Shown: positions 28,809-38,088, counted from the stretch's first letter. The stretch is 64,000 bases of DNA from Ideonella_A sakaiensis_A (GCF_048320135.1 NZ_CP182947.1:2356001-2420000), one strand, 5' to 3'. Made by a program: numbers and translations. Notes: generated from the letters alone by a model not told the origin.

Positions 28809-28887
28809 AAGGGGGATGTCGGATTTTTGCACTGCCGCCGGGCAGCGCCCCACCGTCTCAGACCAGCAGCCTTGTCGGCCGGTTGCT

Positions 28888-29790
28888 TCAGCCGGAAAAA
28901 AAGCAAGCCGGCAAACCCGGTACATCGACGCGCATGGCCAGCACCGAGCCGGCCCACGGCTGGGCAGCGAGTTCGGCCTCGGGCCGTTTGTGACTGGCGG
29001 TCGTGATGTACAGCGTGCGCAGGTCGGCGTCGCCGAAACAGACCATCGTCGGGCATTGGACCGGCAACCGGATCTCGCGGATCACGTCGCCCGCCGGCGA
29101 CAGCCGCACGATGCGAGCACCCTCGAACATCGCCACCCAGTAGCAGCCTTCGCTGTCGACTGCCGCGCCGTCGGGCCGGCCACCATAGGCCTGCGGCGAC
29201 CCGGCATCGCGCGGCGCAAAGCTGGCGAAGACGCGGCGCCGCGACAGGCTGCCGTCGGCAACGCCGAAATCGAAGGCATCAATACGGTGCGCCTTGGTAT
29301 CACTCCAGTACATCGTCGCGCCGTCCGGGCTCCACGCCAGGCCATTCGACACGGTGATGCCGTCGGCGCGCCGGTCGAGCTGCTGCCCCGACAGGCAATA
29401 CAGCGCAGCCAGCGGCGGGTCGCGCGGCTCGTAGATCGTGCCGACCCAGAAGCGGCCAGCCGGATCACATTTGGCGTCGTTGAAGCGCTCGACGGCCGGA
29501 TCGTATGGCGGCGGCGCCAGGCGTTCGCGGTTGCCGCTGGCGAGATCAACACGCCACAGGCCGTCGCGCATCGCCAGCAGCATCGAACCGTCGCGCAGCG
29601 GCGCGCAGGCCGCGACATCGGTATCGAAATCCCAATGCGACTCGATACCCGTGGCCGGATTGAAGCGGTGCAGCCGATGGCCCGGGATGTCGCACCAATA
29701 GAGGCACTGTTGATCCGGATGCCACAGCGGCGACTCGCCGAGCAGGCATCGGGTGGGGCAGACCTGACGGACTGCTGGGTCTGCACTCAC
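28888..29790 (-). CDS. SMP-30/gluconolactonase-family hydrolase
   Basis: Six-bladed beta-propeller lactonase of 300 residues. The first metal-site Glu is in CLLGESPLWHP; others are in RFNDAKCDPAGRFWVGT (Asn) and SNGLAWSPDG, with the Asp in RPDGAAVDSEGCYW. These match the calcium- or zinc-binding set of gluconolactonase/regucalcin. It probably opens sugar lactones. The start is the GTG at 29790, which overlaps the TGA of the upstream epimerase-like gene (GTGA); no other start gives a full first blade. It is the last of four overlapping minus-strand genes. Confidence 0.88.
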   Translation of the reverse strand: MSADPAVRQVCPTRCLLGESPLWHPDQQCLYWCDIPGHRLHRFNPATGIESHWDFDTDVAACAPLRDGSMLLAMRDGLWRVDLASGNRERLAPPPYDPAVERFNDAKCDPAGRFWVGTIYEPRDPPLAALYCLSGQQLDRRADGITVSNGLAWSPDGATMYWSDTKAHRIDAFDFGVADGSLSRRRVFASFAPRDAGSPQAYGGRPDGAAVDSEGCYWVAMFEGARIVRLSPAGDVIREIRLPVQCPTMVCFGDADLRTLYITTASHKRPEAELAAQPWAGSVLAMRVDVPGLPACFFSG

Positions 29791-30677
29791 AACACCGCAA
29801 CCTCGAGCTGCAGCGCAAGCTCGCAGCTTTCGCCGGGTTCGAGCGTGCGCATGCCGTGCGCGGCCGGATCGGCCATGTGGATCGCATTCGGCAAATGGCT
29901 GGCCGGCGCGATTGCGAAGTCCTGCTGATCCGGATGGCTGTGCAGCACCAGATAAGGTGTCGCGCAGCGCAGCTGCAGCGAAAACCGCTCGTCGCGAACC
30001 CGCGCCGGACCGCTCCAGCCTTCGAAGGCATGATCGAAATCGAGGTGCGACACATCGCCGTCGAGCCCCGGCTGGCTGAGCCGGCGGATCGGCAGCCCGT
30101 TGACGTCGTTCTCCCAGCGCTGGCCGACGTCGATGTGCAGCCGGCTGCGCGCCCGTTTCGGGAAATTGATCCAGCAGCCGAGCCCGACCGGTTGCGCTCG
30201 CGTGTCGGTATTGGTCAGCAGCAGCTGGATGCCGAGGGCATTCGGCGTCAGGTTCAGGTGCTCGATCGCCTCGAAGGCATAAGGCCAGTCGGCATCGGGC
30301 TGGTGGACCAGCCGCATCACCGCATCCTGCGCGGTATGCGATTCGAGTGTCCAGCGGCGCTGCCAGCCCACACCGTGCAGCGAATGGTCCGCGGCGTCGG
30401 CATTCGGCGCGGTCGTGTGATCGCGGCCCTTGAAACGAAAGCGGCGCTGGCCGAGCCGATGCGCATAAGGGAGCAGCGGAAAGCAGGCAGCCTCCGACAC
30501 CGCATCGAGGGCGGCCGGATCCGCCGACCGCAAAACCGGCGTGCCACGATGCCACAGGCCGGCGACACAGGCGCCGAGGTCGGCGCGCAACGCCAGCCGC
30601 AATGCACCGGCATGGAGTTCGAAGCGCCCGGCAACGGCTTCGGCGGACGGAACAGCGGGAGTGATGGTTTCAGTCAA
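29787..30677 (-). CDS. Aldose 1-epimerase-family protein
   Basis: Galactose-mutarotase-fold protein of 296 residues, likely to interconvert sugar anomers. Diagnostic pieces are LGACVAGLWHRGTPVLR, FPLLPYAHRLGQRRFRFKG, SLHGVGWQRRW with a catalytic-type His, and a C-terminal half with YLVLHSHPDQQDFAIAP and a LEPGESCEL end. The start is a TTG at 30677 inside the end of the GNAT gene (8-bp overlap), preceded by AAGG. No ATG lies near, so this non-ATG start is likely but not certain. Pairing with the SMP-30 lactonase suggests a shared sugar-acid pathway, with substrate unknown. Confidence 0.82.
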   Translation of the reverse strand: MTETITPAVPSAEAVAGRFELHAGALRLALRADLGACVAGLWHRGTPVLRSADPAALDAVSEAACFPLLPYAHRLGQRRFRFKGRDHTTAPNADAADHSLHGVGWQRRWTLESHTAQDAVMRLVHQPDADWPYAFEAIEHLNLTPNALGIQLLLTNTDTRAQPVGLGCWINFPKRARSRLHIDVGQRWENDVNGLPIRRLSQPGLDGDVSHLDFDHAFEGWSGPARVRDERFSLQLRCATPYLVLHSHPDQQDFAIAPASHLPNAIHMADPAAHGMRTLEPGESCELALQLEVAVL

Positions 30678-31194
30678 GGTCGGCCTTCAGGTAGTGGGCA
30701 CCCGCGATCGGGTTGAAATAGTAGGGCGGGATCTCTTCGAACCCGAACGACGCATAAAGCCCGCGAGCCGCTTCCATCTCGTCGAGCGTATCGAGCAGCA
30801 CCGACGAGTAACCGGCGCGGGTCGCCTCGTCGAGCAATGCCTGCACCAGCAGTCGGCCGATGCCGAAGCCGCGAAATGCCGGCCGGACATAGAGCCGCTT
30901 CATTTCGCAGGCATTGGCATAGTCGGAATCTGGCAGCGGACGCAGCGCACCGCAGCCGGCAACCACGCCTTCGACGACCGCCAGCAGCAAATGTCCGCGC
31001 GGCGGCGCATATTCACCAGGCAGCGCCGCGAGTTCGACCGCGAAATCCTGGAAACACAGGTCGATGTCGAGGCTCGCCGCATATTCGCGGAAGATGCGCG
31101 CGGTCTCGTCGAGCATTTCGGCGCCCGCCGGCTGCACCAGTTCGATGTCGGGTCGCCGGGCTTGATCCGGCTCGGGGTCGGGCGAATCAGCCAC
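30670..31194 (-). CDS. GNAT-family N-acetyltransferase
   Basis: 174-residue acetyltransferase. The acetyl-CoA loop is RPAFRGFGIGRLL (the Q/RxxGxG/A pattern), preceded by CEMKRLYV, and followed by AGYSSVLLDTLDEMEAARGLYASFGFEEIPPYYFNP, the usual C-terminal motif. Its substrate is unknown; PYYFNP endings occur in amino-acid or small-amine acetyltransferases. It begins with a GTG at 31194 that overlaps the cytochrome b stop by 8 bp, so all four genes here are translationally coupled. Confidence 0.85.
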   Translation of the reverse strand: MADSPDPEPDQARRPDIELVQPAGAEMLDETARIFREYAASLDIDLCFQDFAVELAALPGEYAPPRGHLLLAVVEGVVAGCGALRPLPDSDYANACEMKRLYVRPAFRGFGIGRLLVQALLDEATRAGYSSVLLDTLDEMEAARGLYASFGFEEIPPYYFNPIAGAHYLKADLD

Positions 31195-31930
31195 CGAAGC
31201 CTGTCGAACCGAGTTGCACCACAGCCGCCACCAGGCCGGCGCCGAGCCCGATCAGCAACAGCGCCAGCAGGCGCTGGCGCCAGCCATCGGCCGATGCCCG
31301 GACCGGCTCGGAAAGAATCTTGTCGCCGGTGATCATCGGCCTGATCAGGTTCTGCCGCATCCGCCAAAGATAGACCAGAACGGCGGTGATGTGCAGTCCG
31401 ATCAGCCCGAGGATCAGCCACTGGCCCCAGCTCTTGTGCCAACTCGTCAGGCTGGAACTGGTGGCGCCGCTGACCAGCGCGACCAGCGGTCCGCTGTTGG
31501 CGATTTCGTCGTCGGCAAACAGGCCGCTGCCGACCTGCACCGCCAGCAGGGCCAGCATCGCGAACACCGACAACGCGCCAAGCGGGTTATGACCGACGCC
31601 CACGTCTGCCCCTGCCCCGTCACCACCACCGCCGCGCAGATAGGCCAACAAGCGCGCCGGGGTGACGAAGAAGCTGGCGAAACGTGACCAGTGTCCGCCG
31701 ACCAACCCCCAGGCCAGCCGGAACGCCAGCAGCGCGAAGATGGCATAGCCGAAGCGGAAATGCCAGACCATCGCATTGCCGCCGAGCTTTGCACTGACCA
31801 CCGAGCCGGTCACGCAGACGACAAGCGTCCAGTGAAACAGCCGCGTCGGCAGATCCCAGATCCGGACCGGCCTCTCGGTCTTGCCTGCTTGTGCTGCCGT
31901 CGACGCGCCAGTGCTTGCTGCCATGGGCAT
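31187..31930 (-). CDS. Cytochrome b561-type membrane protein
   Basis: Diheme b-type cytochrome domain of 247 residues with four to five membrane helices. Motifs include RIWDLPTRLFHWTLVVCVTGSVVS (first heme His), WHFRFGYAIFALLAFRLAWGLVGG, HNPLGALSVFAMLALLAVQVGSG and SWHKSWGQWLILGLIGLHITAVL with the paired His. This family usually passes electrons between quinol and a periplasmic c-type cytochrome. The divergent gene 167 bp away encodes cytochrome c', a plausible partner. Two in-frame ATGs (31930, 31924) are both possible starts. Confidence 0.87.
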   Translation of the reverse strand: MPMAASTGASTAAQAGKTERPVRIWDLPTRLFHWTLVVCVTGSVVSAKLGGNAMVWHFRFGYAIFALLAFRLAWGLVGGHWSRFASFFVTPARLLAYLRGGGGDGAGADVGVGHNPLGALSVFAMLALLAVQVGSGLFADDEIANSGPLVALVSGATSSSLTSWHKSWGQWLILGLIGLHITAVLVYLWRMRQNLIRPMITGDKILSEPVRASADGWRQRLLALLLIGLGAGLVAAVVQLGSTGFGG

Positions 31931-32097
31931 CGACGATACCGCAGCTTGTGCAGCAGCGATCCGGCGCCGGCCGACTCTGCGAACACTCCGCCTGACCTAC
32001 ACTTGGTGCGGCGCACCCCCGCAACGGTTTGCGCGGTCCCGGCCGCTCGGCGATCGGGAAGCCCTATTCGCCGACCCTTTGTCCTGGAGAACCTCAA

Positions 32098-32544
32098 ATG
32101 AAGACCATGCTCTGTGCCTTGCTGTTCGGCGCCGTCGCGCTGCCCGCTTCAGCGCAATTCAGGAAGGCGGAGGACGCCATCAAATATCGCAAGGCCGCAT
32201 TCACGGTGATGGGCAACCATTTCGGGCGAATCGGCGCGATGGTCAACAACCGGGCGCCCTACGACGCGAAGGCGGCTTCGGAAAATGCCGCGATCGTCGC
32301 CGCGTTGGCAACCTTGCCGTTCGACGCCTTCGATGCCGGCACCGAAAAAGGCTTCGACACGCGCGCGAAGGCTGCGCTCTGGGCCGAGAACGACAAATTT
32401 CGCGCCGCCGCGAAAAAGATGCAGGAAGAAACGGCAAAGCTGGCGTCGGTCGCGAAGGCCGGCAATCCCGACACGCTGAAGGCCGCCTTCGGCGATGCGG
32501 CCAAGTCCTGCAAGAACTGCCACGACAGCTACCGAGAGGAGTAA
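32098..32544 (+). CDS. Cytochrome c' (periplasmic)
   Basis: 148 residues with a signal peptide (MLCALLFGAVALPASAQ) and one C-terminal heme site CKNCH, as in class II cytochromes c. The four-helix outline is visible: FRKAEDAIKYRKAAFTVMGNHFGRIGAM, then YDAKAASENAAIVAALATLPFDAF, WAENDKFRAAAKKMQEETAKLA and LKAAFGDAAKSCKNCHDSYRE. These proteins bind NO and other gases at a five-coordinate heme. The ATG at 32098 follows TGGAGAACC. It is divergent from the b561 gene, which may be its electron partner. Confidence 0.92.
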   Translation: MKTMLCALLFGAVALPASAQFRKAEDAIKYRKAAFTVMGNHFGRIGAMVNNRAPYDAKAASENAAIVAALATLPFDAFDAGTEKGFDTRAKAALWAENDKFRAAAKKMQEETAKLASVAKAGNPDTLKAAFGDAAKSCKNCHDSYREE

Positions 32545-32729
32545 TCCCTCACCCAGCGGCGCAGCCGGTCCGCTGGTTCCGGTACCATTGCGCCGCCCGT
32601 GATGCGCGCCGATGGTGCGGGTGATGCCCGCGCGTCGCGCCGGGCCTGTCCATGCCGTCGCCGCTGCCGGTGATGTCGAGCGCTGTCCGGCGACCGATTC
32701 TTTCGCGCTATTCCTACATGTACGTCCCG

Positions 32730-35231
32730 ATGTCTGCTGTCCGAAGAGTACTGGCCTGTCTGCTGTTGCTGGGCAGCGCAGCGATGCACGGCGGTGTATC
32801 GGCGCAGACCAATCCCGGTTTCTTCAATGCGCCGGGTTATGTGCCGTCGCAGCCGAGCCGCGCGCAGACCCCACGGACGGCGCCGAATGCCGAGCAGTCC
32901 CGCGAGCGCGCCGGCGATGCCGAACGCGGCCGCCGCCCTGTTGACGAACGTGGCGCGCGCGACGCCGACGGCCGGCCTTTCGACGATCGGCTCGAGCCGG
33001 ATCGGTCCCGGGCCTTGCCGCCGCCACCGCCGCGGCCGAGCGAATTCCAGAAATTTGTCGAACTGGCGACCGGACGTTTGCTGCAGCCGTTCGGCCATCG
33101 CTTCTTTGCCGACAGTGCCGAAGCCGAAATACCGGCGGACAACGTTCCGGTGTCTGCCGACTACATCGTCAGCCCGGGCGACGAGATCGTGCTGCGCGCC
33201 TGGGGTTCGCTCGATGTCGACTACCGCAGCAAGGTCGATCGCAACGGCCAGCTGAACCTGCCGCGGGTCGGCAGCTTCAATGTCGCCGGCGTCAAGGCCT
33301 CCGACCTGGAGGCGCACCTGCGGGCGCAGTTGAGCCGGCTGTATACCAATTTCAGCCTCAGCGTATCGCTCGGCCAGTTGCGCGCCGTCAAGGTCTTCGT
33401 CGTCGGTCCGGCGACGCGCCCCGGCGTCTACACCTTGCCGAGCCAGGCGACCCTGCTGTCGGCCGCGGTTGCGGCCGGCGGACCGGCCCCGAATGGTTCG
33501 ATGCGCAGGTTGAGCCTGCGCCGCGACGGCAAGATCGTTTCCGAACTCGACATCTACGACTTCCTGGTCACCGGCAACAAGACCCGCGACCTGCAACTCG
33601 CCGCAGGCGACGTGATCGTCTTCCACAATGCCGGGCCGCAGGTTGCCCTTGCCGGCGCGACCGATTCGCCTGCGATCTACGAATTGCGCGACCAGACCGA
33701 ACCGGTGGCCAATGTGTTGCGCTACGCCGGCGGGGCATCGGTGCTGGCGAATCCGAACCGCGCCCAACTCGAGCGCATCGATCCGAGTTCAGGCAAGGCG
33801 GCACGCTTCGTCGAGGCCTTCCAGCTCGATGTCGCCGGCATGCGCAAGCAGTTGCGCGATGGCGACATCCTGACGCTGCTCGCGATCTCGCCGCAATTTG
33901 CCAATGCGGTGACGCTGCAGGGCCACGTTGCACAGCCGCTGCGTTACCCGCACACACCGGGCATGCGGATTCGCGACCTGATCCCCGACCGCGATGCGCT
34001 GATCACGCCGGATTTCTACCGCCGCAAGAACATGCTGGTGCAGGTGCTCGAGGATCCGTATCCGGAAGCCGATTTCCGCGACGAACGCGGGCGCGGTCGT
34101 GACCGCGAGCGCAGCAACGAGCGGCGCGGCGATCGCGCCGTTGGTGCCGATCGCAACCGTTCAGACACTTCTGCAGGTGGCCGCGACCTGCCACGCGCGC
34201 GCAATACCGAGCGCGAAACCGACCTCGAGATCACCGAGCGGGCCAGAAAATCGCCGGCTGCATTGTTCGAGGAACTGAACTGGGACTATGCGGTGGTCGA
34301 GCGGCTCGACAAGTCCGACCTGACGACGAAGGTCATCTCGTTCAACCTCGGCAAGGCGGTGCTGCAGGGCGATCCGGAAAACAACATCGAACTGTTGCCG
34401 GGCGATGTCGTGACGATCTACAGCCAGAAGGACATCCGGGTTCCGGTCGGCCGGCAGACCCGGCTGGTGTCGGTCGAAGGCGAGGTCGGCGCGCCCGGCG
34501 TCTACCAGTTGAACCCAGGCGAGACGCTGAAGCAGCTGCTGCGCCGTGCCGGCGGCTTGACGCCGCAGTCCTACCTGTACGGTCTCGAATTCAGCCGCGA
34601 GGAGACGAGACTGCGCCAGAACGAGAACCTGAAGCAGGCGATGGCCCGGCTGCAGGCGCTGACGGCGACGCAGGCGGCCCGCGATACCGCGAACCGCCGC
34701 GACGATCCGACGATCGGCAACGTCAGCGCCGCGGCGACGCAGGCCCAGCTGGCGCGACTCGCCCAGGTGCAGCCGAACGGCCGCATCGCGCTCGAACTGA
34801 CCGCCGAGGCCAAGACCATCGACGCGCTGCCCGACCTGCCGCTCGAACATGCCGATCGCATCGTCGTGCCGGCCAGGCCCGGCTTCGTCACCGTCGCCGG
34901 TGCTGTGGTCAACAACAACGCCTTCCTGTGGAAGCCGGGCCGAACCGCCGGTGACTATGTCAAGCTGGCCGGCCTCGATGAAGCGGCCGAGCCGTCGGCA
35001 ATGTTCATCCTGCGCGCCGACGGCACCGTCAGCCATGCCAACGACTCGCGCGGGCTGTTCGGATACGGCGGCCTGAAGACGCAACCGCTGTACCCCGGCG
35101 ATGCGGTCTTTGTGCCGAACCAGCTCGATTTCGAGACCTGGGGACGCGCCTTCGTCCGCAACCTGAAGGACTTCTCGCAGATCTTCGCGCAGTTCGGTCT
35201 CGGCGCTGCGGCGATCCAGACCCTGAAATGA
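32730..35231 (+). CDS. Large SLBB-domain polysaccharide export protein
   Basis: Outer-membrane/periplasmic export protein of the Wza group. The ATG at 32730 gives about 833 residues with a signal peptide (VLACLLLLGSAAMHGGVSAQ). After an Arg/Pro-rich linker comes the poly-export domain (DYIVSPGDEIVLRAWGSLD, VDRNGQLNLPRVGSFNVAGVKA), then several SLBB repeats (VKVFVVGPATRPGVYTLPSQAT, VTLQGHVAQPLRYPHTPGM, LVSVEGEVGAPGVYQLNPGET, VTVAGAVVNNNAFLWKPGRTA). A strongly charged Asp/Arg/Glu insertion (about 34070-34250) breaks the repeats. It is far longer than E. coli Wza (379 residues). The Wzz-like gene overlaps its stop by 4 bp. Confidence 0.9.
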   Translation: MSAVRRVLACLLLLGSAAMHGGVSAQTNPGFFNAPGYVPSQPSRAQTPRTAPNAEQSRERAGDAERGRRPVDERGARDADGRPFDDRLEPDRSRALPPPPPRPSEFQKFVELATGRLLQPFGHRFFADSAEAEIPADNVPVSADYIVSPGDEIVLRAWGSLDVDYRSKVDRNGQLNLPRVGSFNVAGVKASDLEAHLRAQLSRLYTNFSLSVSLGQLRAVKVFVVGPATRPGVYTLPSQATLLSAAVAAGGPAPNGSMRRLSLRRDGKIVSELDIYDFLVTGNKTRDLQLAAGDVIVFHNAGPQVALAGATDSPAIYELRDQTEPVANVLRYAGGASVLANPNRAQLERIDPSSGKAARFVEAFQLDVAGMRKQLRDGDILTLLAISPQFANAVTLQGHVAQPLRYPHTPGMRIRDLIPDRDALITPDFYRRKNMLVQVLEDPYPEADFRDERGRGRDRERSNERRGDRAVGADRNRSDTSAGGRDLPRARNTERETDLEITERARKSPAALFEELNWDYAVVERLDKSDLTTKVISFNLGKAVLQGDPENNIELLPGDVVTIYSQKDIRVPVGRQTRLVSVEGEVGAPGVYQLNPGETLKQLLRRAGGLTPQSYLYGLEFSREETRLRQNENLKQAMARLQALTATQAARDTANRRDDPTIGNVSAAATQAQLARLAQVQPNGRIALELTAEAKTIDALPDLPLEHADRIVVPARPGFVTVAGAVVNNNAFLWKPGRTAGDYVKLAGLDEAAEPSAMFILRADGTVSHANDSRGLFGYGGLKTQPLYPGDAVFVPNQLDFETWGRAFVRNLKDFSQIFAQFGLGAAAIQTLK

Positions 35232-36475
35232 TGGCGCCGGTGACGACGACGATGAACGAAGCGAATCCGGCCACCGATTACGACGACGAGAACGACGGCC
35301 CGCAGGTCAGCGCAGTCGAGGTGCTGACCTGGCTCGGCGAAGGCAAGGGGCTGATCGCGCTGCTGACGGCGATCGCGATCGCAATCGCCGCCGCATTCGC
35401 GTTTCTGTGGCCTCCGAGTTTTACCGCTCATACGACGCTGCTGCCCCCTGGCGCGCAACAGCCGAGCGGTTCGGCGGCGGCGCTTGCATCGCTTGGTGTG
35501 CTCGGCGGGCTCGCCGGCGGCCTCGCGACGAAGACGCCCGAGGAGCTGTATGTCGCGCTGCTGCGCAGCGATACGCTGCTGCGTGCGCTCGACGAACGCT
35601 ACCAGCTGCAGCAGCGCTATGACTACCGCAGCTTCGTGCACCTGCGCAAACGCGTCGGCAAATACATCAGCGTCGAAGCCGACAAGAAAAGCGGCGTCAT
35701 CACGCTGCAGGTGACCGATCGCGACCCGGCTTTTGCCGCCGATCTGGCCAATGCCCATGTCGAAGAGATCAAGAAGATCCTCGATCGTCTGGCGGTCAGC
35801 GAAGCGCAGCAGCGGCGCATCTTCTTTGAGCAGCAGTTGCAGGCGACCAAGGACAAGCTGATCGCCGCCGAACAGGATCTGCGCAAGGTGCAGGAACGCT
35901 CCGGCGTGATCGTGCTGGACAAGCAGGCCGAAGCGCTGATCGAAGGCGCAGCCCAGCTGCGTGCGCAGATCGCCGAACGCGAGGTCCAGCTGAAGGTGCT
36001 GAAGACCGGCGCGACCGAGCGCAACCCGGACGTGATCCGGATGAATTCGGAACTCGCCGCTTTGCGCAGCGAACTGGCCCGCATCGAATCGAGACAGGGG
36101 CAGGGCAACTCGGCAAATCCGCTCGACATGCAGGTCGCACGGCTGCCCGAGGCGGCAATCGACTACATCCGCGCCCGCCGCGAACTGAAGCTGCAGGAAA
36201 CGCTGCTCGAAAGCATGATTCGCCAGTTCGAGATCGCCAAGCTCGACGAGGCGAAGGAGGGTCAGTTGCTGCAGCAGATCGACAAGGCGGTGCCGCCCGA
36301 CTACCGCTCGTTCCCGTCGCGACTCCTGTTCCTCGCCGCCGGTGCGGCTGCCGGCCTGCTGCTCGGTATCGGCTGGGTCGTTGCTCGGCGTTATGCCGCA
36401 CTCGCCAGCTCGGAAGACAGCGCCGATGCAGATTCCTGGCGCGCGCTGGGCCGGGCCTGGCGGCTGCGCGGCTGA
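35228..36475 (+). CDS. Wzz/GumC-like chain-length determinant protein
   Basis: Inner-membrane co-polymerase of 415 residues without a tyrosine-kinase domain. Two membrane helices flank a long periplasmic coiled-coil region: the first near IALLTAIAIAIAAAFAFLW, followed by a Wzz-type FTAHTTLLPP, then LEKKSGVITLQVTDRDPAFAADLANAHVEEI-type segment, long helices from QQRRIFFEQQLQATK onward, and the second helix at RLLFLAAGAAAGLLLGIGWVV preceded by PPDYRSFPSR. It controls the length or export of a polysaccharide with the upstream SLBB protein; the ATG overlaps that stop. No glycosyltransferase, flippase or polymerase gene is adjacent. Confidence 0.9.
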   Translation: MMAPVTTTMNEANPATDYDDENDGPQVSAVEVLTWLGEGKGLIALLTAIAIAIAAAFAFLWPPSFTAHTTLLPPGAQQPSGSAAALASLGVLGGLAGGLATKTPEELYVALLRSDTLLRALDERYQLQQRYDYRSFVHLRKRVGKYISVEADKKSGVITLQVTDRDPAFAADLANAHVEEIKKILDRLAVSEAQQRRIFFEQQLQATKDKLIAAEQDLRKVQERSGVIVLDKQAEALIEGAAQLRAQIAEREVQLKVLKTGATERNPDVIRMNSELAALRSELARIESRQGQGNSANPLDMQVARLPEAAIDYIRARRELKLQETLLESMIRQFEIAKLDEAKEGQLLQQIDKAVPPDYRSFPSRLLFLAAGAAAGLLLGIGWVVARRYAALASSEDSADADSWRALGRAWRLRG

Positions 36476-36490
36476 GTTTCGCGCAGCGCG

Positions 36491-37240
36491 TCAGCGGCCG
36501 CTGCGATCGTCGGCGGGGGGAAATCCGCCGCGCAGCGTGACGATGCCGCGTGGCGTCTGCAGAACCGCCTCGAGTGGTGGCTTCTCTGCCGGGTCAGCCG
36601 GCAGTTCGACGCTGTCGAGTCCGATCGCCTGCAGCGCCCGGCTCAACACCTTCCGTCGTGCCGAGCGGACGCGCAGCGCCAGCAGGCGCACCTCGGCATC
36701 CGGCATCGCGGCGGCCGGGTGCCGGCCCTGCCAGCCGATCAGCGCCGGCAAGGCGCCGCGGTGCTGCGGCAAGCCGTCATCACGAACGGTGATCTGCCAG
36801 CGCAACTCGCCGGCCGGCGTCGGTCGCGATGCAGCAACCGGCTGACCGACGTCCTCGCCGAGCGCAGCCAGCGCGGCGACGGCCCGCGGCAGATCGCCAC
36901 TCTGCGCGACGAAATGGACCAGCCGCGGTTCGCGTTCGACCGCCTGTTGCAGCACCGGCTCGTCGATGCCGAACCAGCGCGCACGGCCGGCAGCTGGTGG
37001 ACCGTCCGCATCCGGATCGACCGCAATGATTTCGAGGTAGGCATCGGGCCAGCCCGGACCGGCAATCTTCAGCAGGCGGTTGTGGGTGGCCATCAGCGTA
37101 TGGCGGCCACCGGGGCCGGGCGACACGCCAAGGGTGTCACCGCACCATTGCACGCCTTGCTCGAGCGACTGCGCGACGATCACCAGGTGATCGATCGCGG
37201 CCACCAGGCCGGTCGAACTTGCGGGTGGCAGCGCGCTCAC
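36491..37240 (-). CDS. VOC-superfamily (glyoxalase-like) protein
   Basis: 249-residue protein of the glyoxalase/bleomycin-resistance fold. The N-terminal IDHLVIVAQSLEQGVQWCGDTLGVSPGPGGRHTLMATHNRLLKI is the standard betaalphabetabetabeta start with a metal-type His, and EIIAVDPDA provides the second strand. Substrate and reaction are unknown. The start is a GTG at 37240 that overlaps the TGA of the PhzF gene (GTGA), and the next ATG is far downstream. Last gene of a four-gene operon with PhzF, an aminotransferase and an EamA transporter; it converges with the Wzz-like gene 15 bp away. Confidence 0.82.
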   Translation of the reverse strand: MSALPPASSTGLVAAIDHLVIVAQSLEQGVQWCGDTLGVSPGPGGRHTLMATHNRLLKIAGPGWPDAYLEIIAVDPDADGPPAAGRARWFGIDEPVLQQAVEREPRLVHFVAQSGDLPRAVAALAALGEDVGQPVAASRPTPAGELRWQITVRDDGLPQHRGALPALIGWQGRHPAAAMPDAEVRLLALRVRSARRKVLSRALQAIGLDSVELPADPAEKPPLEAVLQTPRGIVTLRGGFPPADDRSGR

Positions 37241-38067
37241 AACGCGAGGCTTCCGTCGATGACCGGCGTCACATCGCCGCCGACCCAGATCGTCGAGCCA
37301 TCCTGCTCGATATGGACACGACCGGCGCGTTGCAGTGCGCTGCCCTGGCTCGCGACATAGGCCGTCGGCGCCCGGCCCGACGAGATCAGCCATTGCGCAA
37401 GACCGGCGTTCAGGCTGCCGGTGACCGGATCCTCGAAACCTGGCGTAAAACCGATGAAGGCACGCACCTCGAACTGTGCCGGCCCGTCCGGCCAGCGCGC
37501 AACGACACCGAGCTTGATGCCCGCCAGCTCGTTGTAGTCGGGCTGCAGCGCGAGCAGTCGCTCGCGGTCGTCGATCATCACCGCGACCCAGCCCGGTCCG
37601 TTGTCGATCCACTGTGAGGCCTCGATCGCTGCGCGCTCGATCCGCAAGCCGCGAGCGATGCGCGCCAGCAATTCTGGATCGACGTCGCCGCTGCGCCGCA
37701 ACGGCGGCGCGGCAAATGCCAGCCTGCCTCCTTGCCGCCGGATGCGGACCAGCCCGACCGCGCACTGCTGGACGATTTCGTTGGCTGCCGGGCGGCCACC
37801 GGTGGCGAGCCAGACGTGGCAACTGCCGAGCGTCGGATGGCCGGCAAACGGCAATTCGCCGCCGGGTGTGAAGATGCGCAGCCGGTAGTCGGCGCCGGTT
37901 TCGGTCGGCGGCAGCAGAAAGGTGGTTTCGCTCAGGTTGGTCCAGCGCGCCAGACGGGCCATCGCCGCGTCGTCGAGGCCATCCCCATCGACAACGACGG
38001 CGAGCGGATTGCCGTACAGCGGCCGGTCGGAAAAGACATCGACCTGGTGGAATCGGCGGTTCGGCAT
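37237..38067 (-). CDS. PhzF-family isomerase/epimerase-like protein
   Basis: 276-residue protein of the diaminopimelate-epimerase fold. The family motifs are FHQVDVFSDRPLYGNPLAVV at the start, WTNLSETTFLLPP with the catalytic-type Glu, RIFTPGGELPFAGHPTLGSCHV, and DPVTGSLNAGLAQWL near the end. True substrates of most family members are unknown; PhzF itself isomerises a phenazine precursor. The ATG at 38067 lies 9 bases after AAGGAG, which outweighs an upstream in-frame TTG. The stop overlaps the VOC start, and the aminotransferase gene lies 21 bp upstream. Confidence 0.9.
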   Translation of the reverse strand: MPNRRFHQVDVFSDRPLYGNPLAVVVDGDGLDDAAMARLARWTNLSETTFLLPPTETGADYRLRIFTPGGELPFAGHPTLGSCHVWLATGGRPAANEIVQQCAVGLVRIRRQGGRLAFAAPPLRRSGDVDPELLARIARGLRIERAAIEASQWIDNGPGWVAVMIDDRERLLALQPDYNELAGIKLGVVARWPDGPAQFEVRAFIGFTPGFEDPVTGSLNAGLAQWLISSGRAPTAYVASQGSALQRAGRVHIEQDGSTIWVGGDVTPVIDGSLAL

Positions 38068-38088
38068 CGCAGCAATCTCCTTCAAACG

